A DNA stretch of 64,000 nt from Streptomyces typhae. GTDB lineage: Bacteria; Actinomycetota; Actinomycetes; Streptomycetales; Streptomycetaceae. Positions within the stretch are counted from its first letter, which is position 1, and each line of letters begins with the position of its first letter. The position numbers and the translations under genes were made by a program. Shown here piece after piece: positions 51,893 through 59,400 of this stretch. The notes below the pieces were generated by a model. That model searched no databases and was not told the DNA's origin. It saw only the letters and a list, made by a program, of their open reading frames with translations. The stretch spans positions 1-64,000 of the forward strand of contig NZ_WPNZ01000024.1 of assembly GCF_009755605.1 (NCBI RefSeq), read 5' to 3'.

Positions 51893-53233
51893 ATGCCCGT
51901 CCCGCACCGCACGGCGGCCGCCGGAGCCGCGCTCGCCGTCCTCTGCGCCGTGGCCGTGCCGGTGTCCGCGGCCGCGGACACCGCCGGCGCCGCGCCGCGC
52001 ACCGAGAGGGTGAGCGTCGCCCCTGGCGGCACCCAGGGCAACACCGCCTCCACGAACCCCGCCATCAGCGCCGACGGCCGCCACGTCGCGTTCGTCTCGG
52101 CGTCCAGGAACCTCGTCGCGCACGACACCAACGGCACCCCCGACGCCTTCGTACGCGACCTGAGCAGCGGCACGACGGAGCGCGTCAGCGTCAAGAGCAA
52201 CGGGAAGCCGAGCCACGGAGTCGTCCGCGAGATCTCCCTCAGCCCCGACGGGCGGTACGTGGTCTTCACCTCCACCGCCGACGACCTCGTACGCGGCGAC
52301 CCCAACGACCTCGACGACGTCTTCCTGCACGACCGGCGCACCGGCAGAACCGAACGGATCAGCCCCACGGGCGCCTCCTACGACGGGCTGCGCACCCCGC
52401 TGACGTACGACCCCGCCGTCAGCGGCGACGGCCGCTACGTGGCGTACGCGTCGGGCGCCGGGGACCTCGTCGCGGGGGACGCCAACCAGCGGGACGACGT
52501 GTTCCTGTACGACCGCGAGAAGAAGACCACGGAACTCGTGCAACTCGACAACGCGGGCAAACAGGGTGAAGGCGACGCGTTCGCCCCCGCGTTCGCGGGC
52601 GACGCCGGCGGCCGGTACGTCGCCTTCACCTCCAACGCCTCGGGCCTCGCCGGAGTGGAGGACCACTCCGCAGCGACGGACGTCTTCCTGCGCGACCGCG
52701 AGAAGGGCACCACGGAACTCATCAGCGTCCCGAAGGCCCACAACCGCAAGACCCCGTCCTGGGACGCGGCCCTCAGCGGCGACGCCCGGTATGTGGCGTT
52801 CACCTCGTCCTCCAGGGTGCTCCGCCCCGAAGGCCCCGCCCCGACCGGCACGCGCAACGTCTTCCTCCACGACCGCGAGACCCAGCGCATGCGCCTGGTC
52901 AGCGCCGCGCAGGACGGCACACTGGCCGATGGCGAGAGCGACCACGTCTCCCTGAGCGGCGACGGACGACACGCGGCCTTCACCTCCACCGCCTCCAACC
53001 TCACCGCCGACCCCGACGACAGCAGCGCCGACGTCTTCGTACGGGACATGCTGACCGGCGCGGTGCGGCTCGTCAGCGTCGAGAGCGAACCGGTGAGCGA
53101 GGACACCGCGCCGGGCCCGTGCACCGGCGTCAGCGGGGACGGCGGCACGGTGGTGTTCGACTCCCCGGCGAGCAACCTCGTCCCCGGCGACACCAACGGC
53201 GTCCCCGACGTGTTCGCACGGCGCCTCGACTGA
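51893..53233 (+). CDS. Secreted TolB-like beta-propeller protein
   Basis: 446 residues. Sec signal peptide (residues 1-28, GAALAVLCAVAVPVSAAADT). Six to seven repeats of the pattern ISADGRHVAFVSASRNLV ... DAFVRDLSSGTTERVS, LSPDGRYVVFTSTADDLV ... DVFLHDRRTGRTERIS and so on, which is the PD40/TolB-like six-to-seven-bladed propeller. No catalytic residues. Such proteins bind partners or polymers outside the cell. ATG after AGGAGGAA. Adjacent decayed genes begin immediately after the stop on the other strand. Confidence 0.9.
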   Translation: MPVPHRTAAAGAALAVLCAVAVPVSAAADTAGAAPRTERVSVAPGGTQGNTASTNPAISADGRHVAFVSASRNLVAHDTNGTPDAFVRDLSSGTTERVSVKSNGKPSHGVVREISLSPDGRYVVFTSTADDLVRGDPNDLDDVFLHDRRTGRTERISPTGASYDGLRTPLTYDPAVSGDGRYVAYASGAGDLVAGDANQRDDVFLYDREKKTTELVQLDNAGKQGEGDAFAPAFAGDAGGRYVAFTSNASGLAGVEDHSAATDVFLRDREKGTTELISVPKAHNRKTPSWDAALSGDARYVAFTSSSRVLRPEGPAPTGTRNVFLHDRETQRMRLVSAAQDGTLADGESDHVSLSGDGRHAAFTSTASNLTADPDDSSADVFVRDMLTGAVRLVSVESEPVSEDTAPGPCTGVSGDGGTVVFDSPASNLVPGDTNGVPDVFARRLD

Positions 53234-53249
53234 GCGACGCGCGGGGACG

Positions 53250-53385
53250 GCGGCCCGGGGCGCGCCGACGTCCAGCCGATGATGTGCAGCGTGGACTCCG
53301 TCACCAGGATCGCGCCCGGCGTGAGCGAACCGTGCACGATGCCCCGGCGGTGGCAGCGGTGCACGGCCCGAGTGCTCCGCGGGCG
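53250..53385 (-). pseudogene. Ser/Thr kinase catalytic-loop fragment
   Basis: On the minus strand, the frame RAVHRCHRRGIVHGSLTPGA ILVTESTLHIIGW looks like the catalytic loop of a bacterial protein kinase (family pattern HRRGIVHGDLTPxNILVT). Only about 45 residues are recognisable; the rest of the domain is absent on both sides, and one end is abutted by the propeller gene. The catalytic Asp position is Ser (VHGSLTP). It is a remnant, not a functional kinase. Confidence 0.5.
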
Positions 53386-53429
53386 TCGGCGTGCCGGTCG
53401 TCACCGGCCGTCCGGGACCAGGCCACGTC

Positions 53430-53825
53430 CGGGTCCGCGGCGTCAGCTGCCAGGTCGCGGAGATCGTCATGCTCGCCTGACCGCCCGCGCCGACGATGCC
53501 GAGCCGCAGGTCCTGGCCGACCTGGATGCCGAAGTCGACCGAGATCTCCTGGGGCGGGTCGGGGATGTCCCTGACGGCGTCGTGGACCTGCTGGAGGACC
53601 GGGCCGAGCGGACTCAGCACGGTGCGCAGCGCGTCGGTGGCGAGCGTGCCCACGCGCGCCCCGCGCGCGCCCCACCGGCGTCACGCCGGAGATGCCGCCC
53701 GGCAGATCGGCGTCCCCGTCGCCGGGCGCGGCCGGTGCCTCACCGGCCGCAGCCAGTTCGAGCCGGACACATGCTCCGTCGTCGAGGGCGAACTCCAGGT
53801 AGTCGTAATGCGGCACAGGAAGCAT
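53430..53825 (-). pseudogene. Frameshifted TCO1-like (CU044_2847) gene
   Basis: The first half, MLPVPHYDYLEFALDDGACV RLELAAAG, reads in one frame up to about GGISGVTPVG, then the sequence that should follow, VGTLATDALRTVLSPLGPVL QQVHDAVRDIPDPPQEISVD FGIQVGQDLRLGIVGAGGQA, is in the next frame. A single extra base in the GC run around 53650-53690 breaks it. The full product would be about 125 residues of the small trypsin-co-occurring (TCO1) family seen in actinobacterial conflict loci. The normal stop is also not seen; downstream sequence merges into kinase remnants. Confidence 0.65.
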
Positions 53826-53896
53826 TGTGCACAGCAACTACGCCGGGAGACAGAGAAGCTGACGAAGCGGAGCCACGGCCTCGGCGCCGCGGGCGA

Positions 53897-55348
53897 TCAC
53901 TGGAGTCGTCGGATGTCACCCCGGACGCGGTAGAAGCCGCCAGCCGCCGCGTGCAGGGCGTCCACGACGTAGCGCGCCCCTGGCTGCCGTATCGCGTGCG
54001 GGAACTGGACGTTCCAGGACCCGTTGTAGCCCTCGGACACCACGTGCACCCGCAGGCGGCTGCCGTCCTGGACGCACTCCAGGACGACCGCGCCCGTGGG
54101 GGCCCGGTCGACGGTGGTGACCGCGGCCGCCGCCGTGGCCGGAGCGTAGGTCGGCAGGGCCGCGGCGAGCTTGACGTCCCGGGCGGCGGGCACCGTGCCC
54201 TGCTCCGCCGCGGTGATGGCCGCCTCGCTCGCGTCCACGCACACGAGCGCGCCGTCCGTCGTCACCAGATACAGCTTCTCGTCGCGGTACTGCATGGACA
54301 GGGCGGAGCCCCCGCCCGTGCCGAGCTTCCACAGCCGCGTGCCGTCCCGGTCGAAGCAGTAGACGGACGACGCCGCGTCACCCGCGAACACGAACCGGCC
54401 GCCCGGCGAGGTCGCGCACGAGTACACCGCGCTGTCGCAGGCGTACGTGGCCTCGACCGCGCCGCTCGCCTTCGCGAGGCGCTGGACCACGCGGTGCGCC
54501 GTGCCCGCGTACACAGCGCTGTCCTCCTGCCAGCCGAACAGCACGTCTCCACGGGTCTTCGTGTGCCACAGCTCGCCGCCGCCGTCGGGGGCGTAGGCGG
54601 TGACCCCGCCGCTGTGTCCGTGGTACACCGCCCGGTCGTCGGCGCGGACCATCCAGGCGCGCTCGCCCGGACTGCGGCGCGCCCACTGGTGCTCGTCCTC
54701 GTGGTCGATGACGGTCAGGCGGCCGTCGTGGTCCGAGACGTTGAGGATTCCCTGGTGGATGTCCAGCCAGAAGATGTCGACGTCGGCGGCGATGTCGTAG
54801 GCGGCGAACGGGAGTTTCGACGACAGGTCGTACACGCTGCCGTCGTCGCAGCCCGCGTAGATCCAGAAGTCGTCCGCGACCAGGCACTTGACGCCGTCGG
54901 GCAGAGAGAAGCGGGCCAGGACGCCGCCATTGTGGTCCAGGGTGTACACGTCGCCCGCCTGGTTGCCGACCCAGCAGTGCTCGTCGTCGACGTGGATGCC
55001 GAACGCCGACGAGCCGGTGCGGAAGCGCCACAGGACCGGGGCGACGGCGCGGGCGGTCGACGGCGCCGACGTCACCTGCCGCCGCGTCACCGCGCGCGGC
55101 GCGCGCTGCCCCTGGATCGCCGGGGCGTACCCCTTGCTGACCTTCCCCGCTATCTTCTTGGCGGCCGCCGCCTGCGCCTTCGCCGCGGAGGCGAACGTCG
55201 TCGTCTGCGTCTGCCCGGCGGCGCCGATCCGCCCGTACCGCACGGTCACCGTCTGGTCGTCGACGATCACCTCGTAGAACTTGTGCGCACCCGCGCCCTC
55301 TTGCGAAAGCTCCAGATACGTCTTCGTCACCGTGGACCCGGCAGACAT
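53897..55348 (-). CDS. WGR-domain beta-propeller protein
   Basis: 483 residues. Residues 1-80 form a WGR domain (TKTYLELSQEGAGAHKFYEV, then VTVRYGRIGAAGQTQTTTFA), a nucleic-acid- or PARP-associated module. After an Ala/Lys linker, residues about 105-440 are WD40/PQQ-like repeats (FGIHVDDEHCWVGNQAGDVY, IYAGCDDGSVYDLS, YRDEKLYLVTTDGALVCVDA). The last 70 residues are a small domain of unknown type. No signal peptide. ATG at 55348. It is the only intact gene next to the TCO1 and kinase remnants, all on the same strand, and may be their former partner. Confidence 0.85.
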   Translation of the reverse strand: MSAGSTVTKTYLELSQEGAGAHKFYEVIVDDQTVTVRYGRIGAAGQTQTTTFASAAKAQAAAAKKIAGKVSKGYAPAIQGQRAPRAVTRRQVTSAPSTARAVAPVLWRFRTGSSAFGIHVDDEHCWVGNQAGDVYTLDHNGGVLARFSLPDGVKCLVADDFWIYAGCDDGSVYDLSSKLPFAAYDIAADVDIFWLDIHQGILNVSDHDGRLTVIDHEDEHQWARRSPGERAWMVRADDRAVYHGHSGGVTAYAPDGGGELWHTKTRGDVLFGWQEDSAVYAGTAHRVVQRLAKASGAVEATYACDSAVYSCATSPGGRFVFAGDAASSVYCFDRDGTRLWKLGTGGGSALSMQYRDEKLYLVTTDGALVCVDASEAAITAAEQGTVPAARDVKLAAALPTYAPATAAAAVTTVDRAPTGAVVLECVQDGSRLRVHVVSEGYNGSWNVQFPHAIRQPGARYVVDALHAAAGGFYRVRGDIRRLQ

Positions 55349-55472
55349 GACAGACCCCTCCCCAGGGCGGACCCGCGGCGACTCCGGCGGGTCTCGATGG
55401 AGGAACCATAGGAGAAGCCACTGACAACGCGATCACCGCGCCGCCCCCTCCGGGCTGCCGGTTCCGTTTCCA

Positions 55473-55526
<54 letters not shown>

Positions 55527-55537
55527 CGTCGCTGTCT

Positions 55538-55577
55538 GCTCCGCCGGGCACGCCCCCGTATCCGTGCCCGGCGGAGC
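55538..55577 (-). terminator. Terminator after the ArsR-type gene
   Basis: 15-bp perfect stem GCTCCGCCGGGCACG (55538-55552) with CGTGCCCGGCGGAGC (55563-55577), 10-base loop, 91 bases downstream of the regulator stop on the minus strand. Confidence 0.88.
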
Positions 55578-55668
55578 GATCTCAGCCTGCACCGGCGACC
55601 CAGGGGGCGTCGATTCGTTTCGGGTGAGGCCGAAACGACCGCCGCGGCCCGGTCGGTGCGCCGGCCGG

Positions 55669-56670
55669 TCAGGCCTGCGTCGCGGAGTCGAGAAGTGCCT
55701 GCCCGGTGGGGCTGGGGGAGTGCAGCACGTGCTTTCCGTACCGGGTGAGGGTGCTCAGACCGCCGTTGCGCAGGACACTCGCGTGCTCGCTGGCGCTGGC
55801 CGGGGAGATGCGGGCGTGCGCGGCCAGTTGGCTCGTGGTGCAGCCCGGGTTCTCGGCGATGGCGCACAGGACGACGGCCCGGGTCCGGCCGAGCAGGGCG
55901 CGCAGGGACGCCGGTGCGTCCGCGAGCGCGCCGGCGGTGAGGGCGACGGGGGCGAGCGTGGAGCGAAAGCCGTCGCGGATGGGAAAGGAGACCCAGGGGC
56001 GGCCGTCCTCCGGGTGGTCGAAGAGCGGGTAGTGGGCCCCGAAGACCGTCGGGACGAGGAGCAGCCCACGGCCGTCGAGGAACAGGTCGCCGTCGTACCC
56101 CGAGGCCGTGGTCATGTGCAGGACCGGCGGAGCCCACTTCAGGTAGCGCGGGTTGAGTTCGCGCAGGAGGCGGTCGATGCCGTGGTCGGCCATCTGCTTC
56201 AGGCGCAGGGCCCGGTCGGCGGCGTGGAGTTGGGTGATGCGGGGCCAGTAGGGGGCGATGATCTGCTCGTGCGCGTACTCCACGGCGTCGGCCAGGTGAG
56301 CGACGAGCCGTGGCGTGTCGAGGAGTCGCCGCGCTGCCTTCGGGACCTGCTCCTGCTCGGAGAGCCATGCTGCGAGGTCCGCCGACACCTGCCGGGCGGG
56401 GGTCGAGCGCAGCTTCTCCAGGTCCTCGGCGACGTCCGGCCCGTTGAGGCCGAGGAATTGCGGTGTCGCGCCCAGGGAGGGGATGAAGGAGAACAGCGGG
56501 CTCATGCGCGGGTTCATGTGCTCGGCGGCCCGCTGCCGCCAGGCGTCGAAGCGTGCGGGGTGCGTGCGCTCCTGGAGCAGCCGGATGCCGATCTCCAGCT
56601 CGAGGAGCGGTCGGACGCCCGACGCCATCCGGGTACGGGCCAGGTCCTGGGCCGTGAAATGGATCCTCAT
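55669..56670 (-). CDS. ArsR-type winged-helix regulator
   Basis: 333 residues. The N-terminal about 240 residues (MRIHFTAQDLARTRMASGVR, FIPSLGATPQFLGLNGPDVA, DLFLDGRGLLLVPTVFGAHY) match the DUF5937-type sensor domain of actinobacterial regulators; the C-terminal 90 residues are an ArsR winged helix (LRALLGRTRAVVLCAIAENP, TTSQLAAHARISPASASEHA). ATG at 56670 fits the family start. An 11-bp inverted repeat 39 bases upstream may be its operator. Ligand unknown; no metal-binding cysteines are seen. Confidence 0.9.
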   Translation of the reverse strand: MRIHFTAQDLARTRMASGVRPLLELEIGIRLLQERTHPARFDAWRQRAAEHMNPRMSPLFSFIPSLGATPQFLGLNGPDVAEDLEKLRSTPARQVSADLAAWLSEQEQVPKAARRLLDTPRLVAHLADAVEYAHEQIIAPYWPRITQLHAADRALRLKQMADHGIDRLLRELNPRYLKWAPPVLHMTTASGYDGDLFLDGRGLLLVPTVFGAHYPLFDHPEDGRPWVSFPIRDGFRSTLAPVALTAGALADAPASLRALLGRTRAVVLCAIAENPGCTTSQLAAHARISPASASEHASVLRNGGLSTLTRYGKHVLHSPSPTGQALLDSATQA

Positions 56671-56708
56671 GGTCACCCGCGCGAGTGTCGCTCCGTGCGG
56701 CGCGTTCT

Positions 56709-56741
56709 GGCCAGTGGGAATCGAGTCGAGTCCCACTGGCC
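56709..56741. promoter_or_regulatory. Perfect 11-bp inverted repeat upstream of the ArsR-type gene
   Basis: GGCCAGTGGGA (56709-56719) and TCCCACTGGCC (56731-56741), 11-base spacer. It can act as terminator for the MarR operon ending at 56828 or as operator of the ArsR-type gene. The 33-bp dyad with spacing of two turns favours the operator reading, but both remain open. Confidence 0.55.
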
Positions 56742-56827
56742 CTGGGCCGCGGCGACCGCCGCATCGGGGCCGCGCCGACCGACCGCGTCCCGCGGCCGCG
56801 CCGGATCGGCGCCGGATCGGCGCCGGA

Positions 56828-57601
56828 TCAGCTCAGGAGCTTCGTCACCACGCGGTCGAGTGCCTCGATGTCCTCCGCGGGCAGGTCGAGCAGGGCGTCC
56901 GGGGGAGTGGTGAGGATCGCGGAGGCGCGGGCGGCCGCCGCTCGGCCCGCCTCGGTGAGGTGGACCAGCTTGGACCGCCGGTCGGCGGGGTTGGTGACGC
57001 GTTCGGCGAGGCCGCGCCGCACCAGGTCGTCGACGATGACGCTGGTGTAGGGCGGGTCTGCGCCCATCCGCTCGGCCAGTTCCCGCAGCGGGATCGGGTC
57101 GGCGGCCAGGCGCCGCAGCGCCCGGACGCGGCTGAAGCTCATGCCCAGCGCTTCGGCGACGGTCTTGCGGCGGTTGTAACGCTCCAGCAGGAGGGTGTTG
57201 AGCCCCTGCCAGACCCGGGCCGCCGCCCTGGCGGTGGCCTCGTCTCCCGCTTGGGGTCCGTCCCCTGCGTGGGGTCCGTCCCCTGCGTGGGGTCCGTCCC
57301 CTGCGTGGGGTCCGTCCCCTGCGTGGGGTCCGTCCCCTGCGTGGGGTCCGTCTCCCGCGTGGGGTCCGTCCCCCGTGTGGGATCCATCTCCCGTGTGGGA
57401 CCCGTCCTCCAGGAGCGGCTCGCCCTCCCCGAGAGGCACGCCCCCCGCGTGAGGCGTGTCCCCCGCGTGCGGCACGTCCCCCGCGTGAGGTCCGTCCCCC
57501 GCGCGGGGCCCACCCCCCGCACGGGCCCCGGCCGTCCGAGGCACGTCCCCGTCCTGCGGCCCCTCGGCCTCGTGCGGTCCGTCGACATGATGGCGCTCCA
57601 T
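56828..57601 (-). CDS. MarR-family regulator with GDGPHA-repeat N-terminus
   Basis: 257 residues. The C-terminal about 140 residues are a normal MarR protein: VWQGLNTLLLERYNRRKTVA, the HTH ALRRLAADPIPLRELAERMG, wing ERVTNPADRRSKLVHLTEAG. The N-terminal 110 residues are a run of GDGPHA-type hexapeptides (nine regular copies plus decayed ones), from an 18-bp repeat. ATG at 57601 overlaps the stop of the MFS gene (ATGA), so it is second in the MFS operon and likely controls it. The repeat region is probably disordered, His-rich (possible metal binding; inference). An internal start after the repeat cannot be excluded. Confidence 0.85.
   Translation of the reverse strand: MERHHVDGPHEAEGPQDGDVPRTAGARAGGGPRAGDGPHAGDVPHAGDTPHAGGVPLGEGEPLLEDGSHTGDGSHTGDGPHAGDGPHAGDGPHAGDGPHAGDGPHAGDGPHAGDGPQAGDEATARAAARVWQGLNTLLLERYNRRKTVAEALGMSFSRVRALRRLAADPIPLRELAERMGADPPYTSVIVDDLVRRGLAERVTNPADRRSKLVHLTEAGRAAAARASAILTTPPDALLDLPAEDIEALDRVVTKLLS
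57243..57404 (-). repeat. 18-bp tandem repeat in the MarR gene
   Basis: Nine 18-bp units (TCCCCTGCGTGGGGTCCG as seen on the plus strand, first and last copies degenerate), encoding GDGPHA. Five central copies are identical. Confidence 0.95.
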
Positions 57602-59058
57602 CAGGCGTTCACTGTCTCCGTCTCCCTGGTCTCCTCGGCGGCGAGCCGCTTCGCGGTGTTCCGGGCCGTCGCGCGCGCCCAGCGGCCGGAAGTGAGCGTA
57701 CCCACGACCAGCACCGCGGCGCCGCAGCCGGCGATGATCCACCACGCCTGGCGGGCGGTCCCGGTGAACGCGTCGGGGTCCGCGTGCACGCCACCGGCCA
57801 TGAGGGCACCGATCACCGCCACACCCAGGCACTGGCCCATCTGCCGGCTGGTGGAGGCCACCGCCGCCGCGACGCCCGCCTGCGAGGAGGGCATACCGGA
57901 GACGGCGGTGTTGGTGATGGGCGCGTTGACCAGGCCGAAGCCGGTGCCGTAGAGGAGGTAGGCGACGAACAGGAGCGTCGTGGGGAGATGGTCGGAGTAG
58001 GTGAGGGCCTGAAGCACGGCACTCGCGCACATCGCGGCCCCGGCGAGCAGCAGGGGAGCGCGCGGTCCGCGCGAGGCCACCATGCGGCCGGACAGGGGCG
58101 CCGCGACCAGCGCCATGACGGCCATGGGAAGCAGGTGGAGACCGGCGTGCAAGGGGTCGAGTCCGCGTACGTTCTGCAGGTACAGGGAGCTGACGAACAG
58201 GAAGCCGCCCAGACCGGCGAAGACGGCCACCGCGACCACGACGGCACCCGAGAACGGGACGGACCGGAAGAACCGCAGGTCGATGAGCGGGTCGGTGCGC
58301 CTCGGCTCGTACCAGAGGAGACCGAGGAGCGCGCACAGGGACGCGGCAGCGCAACCGGCGACGAGGGGCGAGGTCCAGCCGAGGTTCGGCGACTCGATGA
58401 TCGCGTACGTGAGCGCGGCGAGCAGCACGACGATCAGGACCTGGCCGACCGGGTCGACGCGGCGCGCCCGCGGCGCCCGTGACTCCGGCACGTACCTGCG
58501 GGTCAGGAACAGCGCGGCCAGACCGATGGGCACGTTGATCCAGAAGACGGCCCGCCAGCCGGCGGACTCCACGAGCGCCCCGCCGACGATCGGCCCCGCG
58601 GCCATGCTGAGCCCCACGACGGCGCTCCACACGCCGATGGCGCGGGCGCGCTCGCGCGGGTCGGTGAAGGTGTTGCTGATGATCGACATCGCGACGGGGT
58701 TGAGCATCGACCCGCCGACCGCCTGCAGCATCCGCGCGGCTATCAGCCAGCCGAGCCCCGGAGCCAGGCTGCACAGCAGCGAAGCCACAGTGAAGATCAC
58801 GAGCCCGGCCTGGAAGACGCGGCGGCGGCCGACGCGGTCGCCGGTCGAGCCGGACAGCATCAGGAGACTGGCGAGGACCAGGGTGTAGGCGTCGACCGTC
58901 CACTGCAGTCCGCTCATCGAGGTGTCGAGATCACGCTGGATGGAGGGCAGGGCGACGTTCAGGATGGTGTTGTCGAGGCTGACGATCAGCAGGCTCATGC
59001 AGCAGACAGCGAGCACGAGCCAGGGCCTTCGAGGGGCGGCTTCCGGCGTGACCGGCAT
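57601..59058 (-). CDS. MFS drug exporter (DHA2/EmrB-QacA type)
   Basis: 485 residues, 14 predicted membrane helices. TM1 carries LLIVSLDNTILNVALPSIQR, the motif A loop is GDRVGRRRVFQAG, motif C VVGLSMAAGPIVGGALVES, all of the 14-TM DHA2 drug/H+ antiporters. ATG at 59058. First gene of an operon with the MarR regulator, which overlaps its stop. The operon is divergent from the NRPS gene, so export of, or resistance to, the NRPS product is a reasonable inference. Confidence 0.93.
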   Translation of the reverse strand: MPVTPEAAPRRPWLVLAVCCMSLLIVSLDNTILNVALPSIQRDLDTSMSGLQWTVDAYTLVLASLLMLSGSTGDRVGRRRVFQAGLVIFTVASLLCSLAPGLGWLIAARMLQAVGGSMLNPVAMSIISNTFTDPRERARAIGVWSAVVGLSMAAGPIVGGALVESAGWRAVFWINVPIGLAALFLTRRYVPESRAPRARRVDPVGQVLIVVLLAALTYAIIESPNLGWTSPLVAGCAAASLCALLGLLWYEPRRTDPLIDLRFFRSVPFSGAVVVAVAVFAGLGGFLFVSSLYLQNVRGLDPLHAGLHLLPMAVMALVAAPLSGRMVASRGPRAPLLLAGAAMCASAVLQALTYSDHLPTTLLFVAYLLYGTGFGLVNAPITNTAVSGMPSSQAGVAAAVASTSRQMGQCLGVAVIGALMAGGVHADPDAFTGTARQAWWIIAGCGAAVLVVGTLTSGRWARATARNTAKRLAAEETRETETVNA

Positions 59059-59089
59059 GAGAGGACTCCACGGTCTCAGGGTGCGGATT

Positions 59090-59128
59090 TTAGTTGTGTT
59101 AGTGAAATCATTGTAAGACTACAACTAA
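59090..59128. promoter_or_regulatory. Candidate MarR operator
   Basis: An AT-rich island with outer dyad TTAGTTGT (59090-59097) / ACAACTAA (59121-59128) and an inner dyad TTGTA-AGAC-TACAA (59111-59124), 32 bases upstream of the MFS ATG. Nested palindromes of this kind are typical MarR sites. Confidence 0.7.
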
Positions 59129-59400
59129 ATGGGCCGTCCGTGTGACGGTGATGGCGTCATGGCCGGGAACGGGTGATCGAGGATGGCTGATTCAAGCTGT
59201 ACCCTCGCCTCTCCGGCCTGCATCTCTCCCCTTGGAGCACGGGCGGTTGCGACGCAACTGGACCGGTGCCGGGGCGAGTCGGCGAAGTGGAACAAAGCAC
59301 CCCGGATCCGGCAGTCGAACCTTCCGCCCGGACAGGACCGAACGTTAGGGTCCCTGCTGTTGCCAACTACCACAGTGGCCACAGAAGGAGCGTGCCCAAC
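59129..59400. other. Divergent gap before the NRPS, no gene supported
   Basis: Short frames in both directions have no family match. GTTGCGACGCAAC forms a small hairpin near 59247. The AAGGAG at 59385-59390 is the NRPS ribosome binding site. No clear promoter boxes were found. Confidence 0.6.

Noticed and set aside
48190..52368. A 1392-codon minus-strand open frame across the MMPL pump, sigma factor and propeller genes.
   Set aside because: It is antisense to three well-supported plus-strand genes and consists of the low-complexity residues typical of antisense GC-rich frames.
59090..59128. Inverted repeat considered as insertion-sequence ends.
   Set aside because: No transposase between or near the arms; position fits a regulator site for the adjacent MarR-MFS operon.
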